Of a DNA stretch of 64,000 nucleotides, positions 10,111-20,099 are shown in pieces; positions within the stretch are counted from its first letter, which is position 1; every line of letters starts with the position of its first letter. Under the pieces are notes generated by a model. It was not told the origin of the DNA. It ran no database searches and saw nothing but the letters and a program-made list of their open reading frames with translations. The position numbers and the translations under genes are program-made. The stretch comes from Neopusillimonas aromaticivorans (GTDB taxonomy: Bacteria; Pseudomonadota; Gammaproteobacteria; Burkholderiales; Burkholderiaceae_B). The DNA lies in contig NZ_CP128233.1 in the NCBI RefSeq assembly GCF_030344915.1, positions 1,178,001 to 1,242,000 of the forward strand, in the 5' to 3' direction.

Positions 10111-11338
10111 TTATTTTTTCCACTCGGGCTTGGGCAGGATCATGGGCTTGGCACCTTCGAGGTTGGCGGGGCCAACCCCTGGAATACGCCGTTTTGCCAC
10201 TGGCCTACCGTGAAGATACCGCGCAGCTGGTTGTTTTCAAGCTTGATGGGACCGAGAATGGTTTCAAAAGTACCGTTCTGAAGCTCTTTCTGGATAGCGG
10301 CGCGATCAATCTTGCCAACACGTTCGATGGCTTGCTGCAACATCTGCAAACTGGCATACGTGACCTGGCTGCCCCAGTAGTCGGCGTCTTTACCCGTCAT
10401 TTCCTTATGACGTGCGCGGTAGTCCATGACGGGTTTCGAGTCACCGTTAATACCCCCAGGCTCATCTGGCCTTCAATCGCAGCGGCACCGTATTTACCGG
10501 GGAAGAACGGGAACTGGGTACCGACACCGGTATAGAACACTTTGGGGTTCAGCCCCACCACACGGGCCTGATCGCTGATCAGGATGGTGTCGGGCGGGTA
10601 TGAGTAGGCAATGAAGGTATCGGCACCCGAAGCTTTGGCTTCATTCAGCAACGACGACAAATCGGAACTGCCGACCGGATAGGTTTTATCGAGTACCAGT
10701 TCGAAGCCGTGTTTGGCGGCAGCCTTGCGGGCGGCCGAGGCCGAGTCGACACCGAAGCCGTCGGCCACACTGATCATGGCGACCTTATTGCCGATCTTGC
10801 CTTCTTTTTTGGCATTACCCAGCACATCCATCAGGGCATCGGCATACATGCCCGACGACCCCAGCAAGAAAAAGTGCCCCGGCCAGCGTTTGGCGAACTG
10901 GTCGGCCTTGTCGGTAAGATTGGTGGTGCCCACTTGCGGGTAGCCATGCTTGTCGAACAACGGTGCCACCGCCAGATTCACCGCAGTGCCCCAGGGCGGC
11001 AACAACAAATCAACCTTGTCTTGCGTGATCAGGCGCTCAATGGCGCGAACCGCTTCTTCCGTACTGGAGCGGTCGTCGTATTCGACCACTTCGATGGGCA
11101 CTTTCTTGCCATAGGCGCTGAGCATGAGGCCACCATTGGCATTGACTTCCTTGACCCACATTTCGTAGTTGGGACGCACGGTCGTGTCGCCACCGGGTGC
11201 ATTGGGGCCACTTTTGGCCAGCGAGTAACCGATGCGAATGGATTTGGGCGCTTCTTCAGCGAACGAGGGTGCGGCAAAACCTGCTACAGACAGGCTGGCG
11301 GCCAGCGCAAGTCGGGTAGTCCATTTTTTGACTGTCAT
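10111..11338 (-). CDS. livK: LIV-type periplasmic substrate-binding protein (two frameshifts)
   Basis: A type I periplasmic binding protein of about 409 residues. A Sec signal peptide runs to about residue 28 (TRLALAASLSVAGFAAPSFA, then EEAP). The mature part begins IRIGYSLAKSGPNAPGG and contains VEYDDRSSTEEAVRAIERL, typical of the Peripla_BP_6 fold. Single missing bases near 10445 and in the G-run near 10173 are needed to reach the C-terminus GVGPANLEGAKPM...PEWKK. A GGAG site lies 11 bases before the ATG. Substrates of this subgroup range from amino acids to amides and aromatic acids. It follows the UPF0261 gene by 82 bases and shares its operon. Confidence 0.86.
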
Positions 11339-11420
11339 TGTTGTGTCTCCGTGAAGGGCATTATTGAAACGTTTTGCCCGGGCGCTGCCCCTGCTGCCCC
11401 GGGTGTCTTGAACGCAGCGG

Positions 11421-12656
11421 TTAAACCGTGGCGGGCTGACGCTGCGTAACCAGGCGCAAGACCTCGGCCACGACAGCATCGGCAAACTGCTCATCGTTCA
11501 GATGGCAGTCGTGTGTCTGGACATTGACACTGGCAGGCATGGCGGCTTTGACAGCGTCATGAAAGACAGGACACAGAGAAGGATCATGCAGGTGTCCTTC
11601 GGGGCTGTCATGATGGGAAAAACCCTGTAGGGGCACCAGAACCGACACCGGCCCCTTGGCTTCGCCGACCAGGCCGGCCAGATGCTGAGCCAGCTTTTTC
11701 AGCTCTTCAGCTTCGGTGCGCACCGCCGTCAGGGCCCTGTTATGCATGTGATAGCGCTTGCCCGGGAACTGGCGCTCGGCCATGTCGATGGGGCCGGACA
11801 CCATGAAATCGGCATTGCCGGGGGCAAACACAACCGGCACACCCTTGGCCAGGCCGGCCTTGGAGCGGTCAGGCCCGGCACTGCACAAGCCATTGTTCAG
11901 GAAATCGTTGTGCTCGACCACCGAGGTTTCGACCACGGCCGCAATGTCCCGTTCGGCCGCCAGCTTGTCCAGCGCCTGCCCACCGGTACCCAGGGTGTGG
12001 AATACCAGCACTTCGTAACCCTGCTCTTCCAGCTGCTTGCGAATACGCACCGTGCAACGGTCGATGGTGCCCAACGTACCCATCAGCACCACCGGCTTGT
12101 CTGTCGCCGCTTTGGGCTGATAGGCCTTGGCCATGGCCGCCACCGAAATGGCGGCATTACGGAATACCTCGCGGGTAATACTGTTCAGACCGGCGATATC
12201 GCACACCGGGTTGAACATATTGATGTCCATGGCCCCCACAAACGGCTGCGTGAACCCCGACGCCATGGTCGACACCAGCACTTTGGGCAGGCCGTAGGGC
12301 AAGGCCTGCATGACCGCGCTGCCCAGGGTGCTGCCCATTGAGCCACCAATCGCAATGACCCCGCTGATGGGCGTACGGGCATGCAATTCAAGGGTTTTCT
12401 TGATCGCCCCCTCGATCATGACGGCCTGGCACTTGCCTTCGTGCTTGAGGTCCCGGACCTCCTGGATGGTTTTGCCGGCTGCCGCTGCAACATCTTCGGG
12501 GGTGATTTCAGCCCCGGGGGTTATTGAACGACGGATGCTGGGATCCAGATGAACGACCTCGACGCCCTGGGCCTCAAGCGTCTGGCGCACGAACTGTGCT
12601 TCAGTGGCCTTGGTATCGAGCGTGACGATCATCAGAACTTTAGGTTGTGTGGTCAT
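11421..12656 (-). CDS. UPF0261 / Tm-1-like ATP-binding domain protein
   Basis: Intact 411-residue protein of the UPF0261 family, whose N-terminal half resembles the ATP-binding domain of the tomato Tm-1 protein. Visible features are the opening KVLMIVTLDTKATEAQFVRQTL, the Gly-rich IAIGGSMGSTLGSAVMQ loop and a C-terminal barrel-like part with VPVVFAPGNADFMVSG. The cellular reaction of the family is not established as far as I know; members often sit in catabolic operons. The ATG at 12656 has AGGAGA close upstream and is preferred to an in-frame codon 18 bases earlier. It lies between acetoacetyl-CoA synthetase (47 bases upstream) and livK, so it probably works on the imported compound. Confidence 0.85.
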   Translation of the reverse strand: MTTQPKVLMIVTLDTKATEAQFVRQTLEAQGVEVVHLDPSIRRSITPGAEITPEDVAAAAGKTIQEVRDLKHEGKCQAVMIEGAIKKTLELHARTPISGVIAIGGSMGSTLGSAVMQALPYGLPKVLVSTMASGFTQPFVGAMDINMFNPVCDIAGLNSITREVFRNAAISVAAMAKAYQPKAATDKPVVLMGTLGTIDRCTVRIRKQLEEQGYEVLVFHTLGTGGQALDKLAAERDIAAVVETSVVEHNDFLNNGLCSAGPDRSKAGLAKGVPVVFAPGNADFMVSGPIDMAERQFPGKRYHMHNRALTAVRTEAEELKKLAQHLAGLVGEAKGPVSVLVPLQGFSHHDSPEGHLHDPSLCPVFHDAVKAAMPASVNVQTHDCHLNDEQFADAVVAEVLRLVTQRQPATV

Positions 12657-12703
12657 GGTTGTCTCCTGTTCCACTATTTTTTCTGGTTGAGTGTTTTTTG
12701 TAC

Positions 12704-14686
12704 TTATGGGTTCAAGGTTTTGGCCAGCGCGACAAAAAACGCCAGACTTTGCGGGTTGGCCATCGCATCGGGGTGCGCCACCTTTTCAGCAGGCGAACCC
12801 AGCAACAGGCGACGAACCGGCACTTCCATCTTCTTGCCCGTCAGCGTTCTGGGAATGTCGTTGACCTGGTAGATCTGGTTGGGGACATGACGCGGCGAGG
12901 CCTTGGTACGGATCTCGTCGGCAATGCGTTTCGATAAATCATCGGTCAGGGTCTGGCCCTCGTGCAACACCACGAACAGCGGCATGAACGAAGAGCGCCC
13001 CAGGAACTCAAGGTCAACCACCATGCTGTCGCGCACTTCGGGCAACGCTTCGACAACACGATAGATTTCGGCCGTACCCATGCGGATGCCAAACCGGTTG
13101 ATGGTGGAATCGGATCGGCCGTAAATGACGCTGGTGCCTCGTGGGGTAAAGCGGATCCAGTCGCCATGCCGCCACTTGCCCGGGAAGGTATCAAAATAAC
13201 TGTCCAGGTAGCGCTGGTTGCCCGGGTCATTCCAGAAACATACCGGCATTGATGGCATGGGCTCGGTAATGACCAATTCACCCACCTCGTCAACCACCGG
13301 CTCGCCCTGCTCGTTGAAGGCATAGGCGGCCACCCCCAGTTCGCGACACTGGATCTCGCCTGAATGTACCGGCAAGGTCGGCGCACAAGCCACAAATCCG
13401 GACGCAATGTCGGTACCGCCGCTGATTGAAGCCAGCCACAGGTCGGCCTTGACGTTTTCATAAACCCACTCGAAGGCGTCGGTGGGCAGGGGTGAACCTG
13501 TGGCGTTGATCGAGCGCAAGGCGTCAAGACGCGCAAACGCCTTGGGCTGCAGCCTGTCTTTCATGCAATTGATCAGGTAGGCCGCACCACAGCCGAACAA
13601 CGTGACGCCGTAGTCGTCCATGAAACGCCATAACGTGGTGTTTTCAGGCCAGGCCGGGTTGCCATCGTACAAAATAACGGTGGCCCCGACCAGCAGCCCG
13701 CCCACCTGAAGATTCCAGACAATCCAGCCCGTACCGCCCAGGAAGAGCAAACGATCGCCTTCACGCAAATCGTGCTGCAACGCCATGGTTTTCTGATGGG
13801 TCAGGATGATGCCACCATGGCTGTGCACAATGGCTTTGGGCAGCCCGGTGGTGCCAGACGAATAGACAATCCAGAGCGGATGCCCGAACGGCACGCGTTC
13901 AAACTGCAGTGGCGCGGGGTCGGCAACCAGGTCGGCCCAGGCCACACGCCCGCGCCAGACTACCCCACCCTCGCGGTCGGCCATGGGGCCGGGCACATGC
14001 ACCACATGCTGCACGGTGGGCAAAGCCTCGAGCAGCTCGGACACCATCGCGGCGCGATCGTGCTGCTTGCCGTTATAGCTGTAACTGTCAATGACAAAGA
14101 TCAGTTTCGGTTCGATCTGCTGGAACCGGTCGGTGACCACGCGTACGCCCATATCGGGGGCACAACTGGACCAGATCGCACCAATACTGGCGCACGCCAG
14201 AAATGCAATAACCGTTTCCGGACGGTTCGGCATGTAGGACACCACACGATCGCCCTGGCCAACCCCAAGACGGCGCAGGCTGGCCGCCAGGGCACCCACA
14301 TCGCGCTGCAAGCGGGCCCAGCTGACTTCGTCGACCCCGGTTTCCTCTGTACGCGAAATAAGGGCCGGACGGGCATCGGTTGCATTGCGGAACACATGTT
14401 CAGCGTAATTCAGGGATGCATTGGGAAACCATCGGGCACCGGGCATGGTGCGCTCGGCCAGCACAGGGTCGATGCGGCCATCGGCCTGGACGTCAAAATA
14501 CTGCCAGATCGATTTCCAGAAATCATCGACCTGATCGACCGACCACTGCCACAGGGCCTCATAGGTGGTTTTGGGAACACCATACTGCTGCTCGAGCCAG
14601 TTCTGATAGTGATCAAGTGTCGACGCCTTGATTTGCTCTGGCGAGGGTTCCCACAACAGACGGCTTTCCTGAACGGTATCAGTCAT
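12704..14686 (-). CDS. aacS: Acetoacetate--CoA ligase
   Basis: Intact 660-residue adenylate-forming enzyme of the acetoacetyl-CoA synthetase subgroup, making acetoacetyl-CoA (or a close beta-keto acyl-CoA) from the acid, ATP and CoA. The AMP-binding P-loop is YSSGTTGLPKAIVHSHGG, the N-terminal ACAS domain opens with FWKSIWQYFDV, and the C-terminus carries the acetylatable lysine region RTLTGKKMEVPVRRLL. Length and motifs match the family closely. Its ATG overlaps the stop of the HAD phosphatase gene by 4 bases, so the two are coupled. In this operon it could activate the product or the substrate of the biotin-dependent carboxylase encoded upstream. Confidence 0.92.
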   Translation of the reverse strand: MTDTVQESRLLWEPSPEQIKASTLDHYQNWLEQQYGVPKTTYEALWQWSVDQVDDFWKSIWQYFDVQADGRIDPVLAERTMPGARWFPNASLNYAEHVFRNATDARPALISRTEETGVDEVSWARLQRDVGALAASLRRLGVGQGDRVVSYMPNRPETVIAFLACASIGAIWSSCAPDMGVRVVTDRFQQIEPKLIFVIDSYSYNGKQHDRAAMVSELLEALPTVQHVVHVPGPMADREGGVVWRGRVAWADLVADPAPLQFERVPFGHPLWIVYSSGTTGLPKAIVHSHGGIILTHQKTMALQHDLREGDRLLFLGGTGWIVWNLQVGGLLVGATVILYDGNPAWPENTTLWRFMDDYGVTLFGCGAAYLINCMKDRLQPKAFARLDALRSINATGSPLPTDAFEWVYENVKADLWLASISGGTDIASGFVACAPTLPVHSGEIQCRELGVAAYAFNEQGEPVVDEVGELVITEPMPSMPVCFWNDPGNQRYLDSYFDTFPGKWRHGDWIRFTPRGTSVIYGRSDSTINRFGIRMGTAEIYRVVEALPEVRDSMVVDLEFLGRSSFMPLFVVLHEGQTLTDDLSKRIADEIRTKASPRHVPNQIYQVNDIPRTLTGKKMEVPVRRLLLGSPAEKVAHPDAMANPQSLAFFVALAKTLNP

Positions 14687-15519
14687 TGCAATACCTCCAG
14701 CAAGACAGATACGCCCTGAATGGAATGGTGCGGCTGCTGAGCCCTGGGCAAGGCGGCAATGTCTTCTGCCGACGCCAGACCGGTGTGTACGGCTACCGAT
14801 ACTGCGCCGCCCTGGTGGGCCATGGCATTTTCAAGCGACAAGTCGTCGCCCACAATCGCGATACGATCTGCCGGCACGCCCAGAATTTCGCGGGCAACGG
14901 CAAACGCTTCGGCGGCTGGCTTGCCCACGATGACGGCACTTTTGCCCGTCACGCTGGTGATGGCGGCGGTCAAGGCGCCGGAAATACCCAGGGTGCGCCC
15001 TTCCCGGCTGGCCAGATACGGCGCGGTCGAAACGGTGTACAAACCGGCCCCGGCCCAGACCGCGCGGCAGGCCGCATCAAGATCATCAAGCCGGAACTCA
15101 GGGTGCCAGCCCACCAGCACGGCATCGGCATCATCGGCACGCTCGGGCGACACGATAATGTCAAAACCCGCCTCGGCCAGCGGGCGCCAGACCCCTTCAA
15201 CGCCCAATACCAGCAAACGCTTGTAGCCCTTGTTCCTGAAAATGGACACGGCCACGGCCGGCGGTGTCAGGGTGCGGTCGGGCTGAACGGCAATGCCCGC
15301 CTTGCCCAATGCCTGAACCAGCTGGATCGGCGTCTTGGTTGAACCATTGGTAAATGCCACGTACGGCACTTTGCGCTGGTTGAGCAGCTCGATCAGTTCG
15401 ACAGCCCCCGGCAACGGCTGGTAGCCCGACAACATGCGGTCAGCCAAAGCAAGCGTGCCGTCAATGTCAAATATGAATCCTTCCACCGATTTCAGGTCGT
15501 TCGCCGACAACTGAGTCAT
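14683..15519 (-). CDS. HAD-IIA (NagD-like) phosphatase
   Basis: Intact 278-residue haloacid-dehalogenase-superfamily hydrolase of subfamily IIA. Motif I is FDIDGTLALAD, motif II is FTNGSTKT, the motif III lysine lies in IVGKPAAEAF, and motif IV is IVGDDLSLENAMA. Relatives dephosphorylate nucleotides, p-nitrophenyl phosphate or phosphoglycolate-like molecules; the natural substrate is unknown. The start overlaps the carboxyltransferase stop and the end overlaps the acetoacetyl-CoA synthetase start, each by 4 bases. Such tight packing suggests a role in the same pathway, for example removal of a phosphorylated side product. Confidence 0.87.
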   Translation of the reverse strand: MTQLSANDLKSVEGFIFDIDGTLALADRMLSGYQPLPGAVELIELLNQRKVPYVAFTNGSTKTPIQLVQALGKAGIAVQPDRTLTPPAVAVSIFRNKGYKRLLVLGVEGVWRPLAEAGFDIIVSPERADDADAVLVGWHPEFRLDDLDAACRAVWAGAGLYTVSTAPYLASREGRTLGISGALTAAITSVTGKSAVIVGKPAAEAFAVAREILGVPADRIAIVGDDLSLENAMAHQGGAVSVAVHTGLASAEDIAALPRAQQPHHSIQGVSVLLEVLQ

Positions 15520-17004
15520 GATTTAGCTCCTGCAACACCGTGGCTGCGCAATTCCATCAGAAAACCTTCGCGTTCGACGCGGGCATGAGTGACATCCGGG
15601 CGCTTGGCCAGTTCAGACAACAGCGTTTCGACCGGAGTCATCGATGGATTGTACGTTTGGCGTGCCGGCCCGGCGGCAATCATGGCATCGACCTGATCGG
15701 CCGGCATGACAGCACGCAGCAGGAACTCTTCGTCAGACAAATGGCGGCTGAAACGCTTGCGCAATTCGGACAGCTCGGGCATGGGCGGCTGTGCCATCAG
15801 CTCTTTGGCGCGCGGCATCTGCTGGATACGGTCGCGCACGTTCGGATCGACTTCGCCCGGCGGCGTGCCAAAGCGGCCCACCACATAACGGATGACCTCG
15901 TCTGGCACATTGGCATACCGCTCGGGGGCCAGAACGTTCATGACGGCCATGGTTCCTACCACCTGGGACAGCGGCGTCACCATAATGGGATAACCCAGCT
16001 CGGCGCGCACACGCACCACTTCTTCGTACACCTCTGGAAGACGGTGTTCCTGGCGGATTTCACGCAATTGCCGGCGCATCGTGCCGATCATGCCACCGGG
16101 CAGTTGATGGGAAAAATAACGTTCGTCGTATTCCTGCGGCACCCCCACCGGCAGGCCTTGCGCCTGGGTGAGACGGGCAAAGTACTCGCTGACTTTGGCC
16201 ATGGCATCGAGGTCAAGGTCGTGGGAAACACCACGGGCCTGCAAATTGCTGACGACATTTTCCACAGCCGGCTGGCTGGTGCCGTTGGCCGCAGGCCGGG
16301 CGGCCGTGTGCAGGGTATCCACCCCAGCCCGGGGGCTTCGGGATAGGTAAAGGGTGCCAGCCCGATGGTGCAATGTGAGTGCAGCTCAAAGGGCTTGTCC
16401 CCCATGACCGCCTTGATGGCGGGCAACAACGTACGCGCCCGCTCGGGCGTCAGCAACCCGCCCGGATCTTTCAGATAGACACGGTGGATGAAGGACTGGG
16501 CGGCCAGCTGCGCTGCCATCGTGGCGAAAAATGCATCATCGTGAATCGGGCTGACGGTATACACCAGCGCACCCACCACTTCGGAAGCACCCGCCGCCGC
16601 GATGGCCCGGCAGTTATCAATAACCGCCTGGGTGGTGTTCATCGGGTCCATGACCATGAACCGTTCAATGCCGTTGTTGACCAGCAGCTGATACGACAAG
16701 GCCATCAATTCCGGATGGGCCGTTTCCCAGGAAATGAAACGCATCCCCGTCGACAAGAATGTCAGCGGCGTGTTTTTCAGGCGCGACTTGAGCAACCGCA
16801 GGCGTTCCCAGGGATCTTCTTTATGGAAACGCACGGTCACCGCCATATGGGTGCTGGTGCTGAAATCGAGTGCGTGATACCCGACCTGGTCAAGCACCGG
16901 CGCAATTTCGAGCATCATGGCAGTGGTCAGCCCGGTAGCCCCCACAAGCTCTGGTTGCCGTCCCGCAGGGTCGTGTCAATAAACTGTACGTGATTCTGTT
17001 TCAT
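15516..17004 (-). CDS. Divergent OadA/pyruvate carboxylase-type carboxyltransferase subunit (two frameshifts)
   Basis: This is a free-standing carboxyltransferase of the HMGL-like plus PYC_OADA type, about 496 residues corrected, without a biotinyl domain. The start MKQNHVQFIDTTLRDGNQS is clear. The barrel lysine is in YLKDPGGLLTPE. The metal loop reads LHSHCTIGLAP where the family normally has HTHDTSG, and the later SGMTSQP motif reads NGTSQP, so the active site is unusual. Missing G bases near 16940 (WGATGLTT restored) and 16325 (PGAGVDTLHTA restored) explain the breaks. It starts 2 bases after the biotin carboxylase stop and overlaps the HAD gene by 4. The acceptor may not be pyruvate. Confidence 0.84.
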
Positions 17005-17006
17005 GG

Positions 17007-18399
17007 TTAACCTTCTTGCCCGGCAAGGGCCTGATCGGCCAGATAGCGCCCCAAAAGCCGGTATCGATACCCCCACGGGCAAACGCCGGGGTATCCAGAA
17101 CATTGAGGTGCAGCCCGATATTGGTCTTGACGCCGTCGATGCTGACCTGTGTCAAGGCCTGGATCAGGGTCTGGCGAGCTTCGTCCCGGGTTGCGCCGCG
17201 GGCAATCACCTTGGCGATCATCGAGTCGTAGAATGGCGGGATCGTGGCCCCGGACTGCATGTGGGTATCAACGCGCAACGCCGGGTGATCCGGAAACCGC
17301 ACCGTCTTGACCCGACCGGGCGACGGTGCGAAATCGCGGTCAGTATCTTCGGCGTTGATGCGGCATTCAATCGCATGGCCTTCAAAACGAATGTCCGACT
17401 GGGCCCACGGCAGGGCATGCCCTTGGGCAATGGCCAGCTGGGCCTCGACCAGGTCAACACCGGTAATCAATTCCGTGACCGGATGCTCGACCTGAATGCG
17501 GGCATTCATTTCCAGGAAATAAAACCGGTTGCGCGGTACGTCGACCAGAAACTCGATGGTACCGGCACTGCGATAGCCAATGAAGCGGGCAAACCGCACG
17601 GCAGCGGCATGCAATTCGGCACGCATGGCCTCGGGCAGGCCGGGGGCCGGTGCCTCTTCAATCAGCTTCTGGTAACGACGCTGTACCGAACAGTCGCGGT
17701 CGCCCAGATGAATAACCGACTGGCCATCGCCCAGAATCTGCACCTCGACGTGACGCCCTTGCGTGACGAAACATTCAACATAGACCCGGCCATCGCCAAA
17801 CGCGGCCAGCGCTTCGGCACTGGCCAGCTCAAACAGCTGGATCAGGGCGGCACGGTCGTCGGCGCGTTTGAGGCCTCGGCCACCACCGCCGCCAACCGCC
17901 TTGATCAGCACCGGATAGCCGATGGCATCGGCCACCGCCAGCGCTTCTTCGAGTGACGCCACCGGCCCCCGGGCGTAATGGGAACGTTTGCCTTCTCGGC
18001 AATCAGGCGTGCCTCGAGTTTGTTGCCAACACGCTCGATCTGTTCAGCCGTGGGGCCGATAAAGAGGATGCCGTTATTTTCACAGGCCTGGGCGAATTCG
18101 GCCCGCTCGGACAAAAAGCCGTAGCCTGGATGAATCGCCTGCGCGCCGGTAGACACGGCGGCCTGCAGCAACGTGTTGATTTTCAGGTAACTGTCGGTGG
18201 AGCGCCCCGGGCCAATGCATACCGTGCGGTCGGCCAGTTGTGCGCCCATGCTGTCGCGATCGGCACTGGACACGACCAGGACGCTTTCAAGCCCCAGGCG
18301 TTTCAGGGTGCGCAAGACACGCACTGCAATTTCGCCGCGGTTGGCCACCAGCACCCGTTTGATCGGGCCCTGTGCCGCTGCCTGATCTGCATGCGCCAT
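17007..18399 (-). CDS. Biotin carboxylase subunit (two frameshifts)
   Basis: An AccC-type ATP-grasp enzyme that carboxylates biotin on the carrier protein using bicarbonate and ATP. Landmarks are VLVANRGEIAVRVLRTLKRLG, the HPGYGFLSE motif, the Gly-rich loop KAVGGGGGRGLK, and EMNARIQVEHPVTE (Ala replaces the common Thr). Single missing bases at about 17960 (joining PITPG to PVASLEEAL) and near 17045 (FWGRYLADQALAGQEG restored) are needed. Corrected length is 464 residues. It starts 4 bases after the carrier-protein stop and ends 2 bases before the carboxyltransferase. Three separate subunits in this order indicate a multi-subunit carboxylase distinct from acetyl-CoA carboxylase, whose CT genes are absent. 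Confidence 0.88.
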
Positions 18400-18402
18400 G
18401 GC

Positions 18403-18929
18403 TTAACCCTGAACCGCGCGCACGCGCATCAGGACCTGGTCATACTCGACCAGCTCACCGTCTTTGGCCAGCACCTCAACCACTTCGCCACGAAGGTTGG
18501 CAGGCACTGAATTCATCAGCTTCATCACTTCGATAATGCCAATGACTGTCTCGGGCTCGACCACCGTGCCGGGCGTGACGAACGGATCAGCGCCCGGCTT
18601 GGGGAACGATAGAAAACGCCCAGCATCGGCGCACGGACCTCGAGCAGATCGCCAGACGTCGTGGTGCCCGCTGCAGCAACAGGAGATGAGGGGCTGGCGG
18701 CTGAAGCGCTGCTGGCCGATGCGGAAAGTGTACGGGCAGGCGCAGCGGCAGCCGCAAGATTCGGTGTCGGTGTCGACGCCGGAACGGCACTGGCGGCCGA
18801 CGCCGGCGACCCGGCACCGTGCCGGCGCAAATCGAGTTTGATGCCATCAAGCTCAAGATGAAGCTCATCAAAATGAGACGTATTCAATAATTGAATGATG
18901 CGCTGGACATCATCGTGCGTGAAACTCAT
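18403..18929 (-). CDS. Biotin carboxyl carrier protein, AccB-like (one frameshift)
   Basis: About 175 residues: an N-terminal helical segment (MSFTHDDVQRIIQLLNTSHFDELHLE split over positions 1-26), a long Ala/Ser/Pro linker at about 45-95, and a biotinyl domain with the lysine in IIEVMKLMN. AccB proteins usually have EAMK, so Val replaces Ala. One base is missing near 18600, between MLGVFYRSPS and PKPGADPFV. The start at 18929 has GGAG 9 bases upstream; a codon 21 bases earlier is possible. It is the first gene of the eleven-gene operon, and the upstream 252 bases separate it from the divergent IclR gene, so the operon promoter should lie there. Confidence 0.87.
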
Positions 18930-19181
18930 GGACGGGAACTCCGTAAACACCGGGGGTCAGTTGAAACGGGAAGTACCGGAGCAAAAGGCGCTGAATTTCA
19001 AAAATGACTGGCATGACACTGAACAGACCCAGGCCTTGCCGCCTGAAACCATAGGTAAAAACCCTTTGTCAGACTTCAGTTACGCTTGTCTCCGATACTT
19101 TTTAAATTTTCATTCATCTTGCCCAAGGTCAACCGACAGTGCTAGCATCAATCAGCAAGTTTTCAACAGGTGAAAAGCAAT

Positions 19182-19996
19182 ATGCGTGACTACCAGGTCA
19201 AAACCATACGTGCACTGGATCGCGGGCTGGAAGTCCTCGACTACCTGCATCGGTCTCGCAACGCCAGCCTGCACGACCTTTACCTGGCAACCGGCCTGCC
19301 CAAGGCCACACTCACACGCATCATCGCCACCCTTGAGGCACGGGGGCTGATCTGGCAACGCCTGGCCGACGGCGCCTTCATGGCCAGCCATACCTATCAG
19401 CCCCGCCCCCTCAGGTCAACGACGAAAATTTTCTGGTTGAAGTGGCCTCGCCCATACTGGAGCGTTTATGCCAAAAGGTGAACTGGCCGTCGATTCTGGC
19501 GGTCCCGCGTCTGGACCACATGGCCGTCATTGAAACCAACAGCCCGCGCGCTTACTTTTCACATATTCCGCTGGGGCCTATCGGGTTCCGGGTGAACATG
19601 CTGCGTTCGGCCACCGGGCGCGCCTATCTGGCGTTTTGCAGTCAGGCCGAGCGCGAGGCCGTGTTGCAGCGACTGCGCAGCAGCAACGAACCCGGCAACT
19701 ATCTGGCTCGCAGCCCCGAAGCCGTGGATACTTTACTGGAAGAAACCCGCACCATGGGGTATGGGGTGCGGGCCGACGATTTTGGCGGCCATTACAACCA
19801 GACACGACGCCAATCGAATGATGGGCGGGACTCGATTGCCGTGCCCATCTGGGCGGGTGACGAAGTGGTGGCCGTGGTCAACCTGACCTGGATGCACAAA
19901 GTGGCCAGCGTTGACCAGATCGTGAAAAACCACCTGGCTGAACTCTCAAAAGCAGCCCGCGAAATTTCGGTCAGGCTGCTGGCCCACGACCAGTGA
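19182..19996 (+). CDS. IclR-family transcriptional regulator (one frameshift)
   Basis: About 271 residues: an N-terminal winged helix (IRALDRGLEVLDYLHRSRNASLHDLYLATGLPKATLTRIIATLE) followed by an effector domain with LRSATGRAYLAFCS and the RRQSNDGRDSIAVPIW segment typical of IclR ligand domains. One base is missing in the C-run near 19402-19408, joining YQPRPP to QVNDENFLVEVASP. I take the ATG at 19182; a GTG at 19170 is also possible, and AGG precedes both. It is divergent to the carboxylase/LIV operon and very likely controls it in response to the imported acid or its CoA ester, because IclR proteins usually regulate adjacent catabolic genes. Confidence 0.87.
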
Positions 19997-20099
19997 GGGT
20001 GAACTCCCCTGCTTCGGCCAAACAGCTCATGCCAGACTTCAGACCAGACCGCGCAGACCCCGCTCAGCGCAACGGCATCACCAGGCCAGGGTTGCGGTT

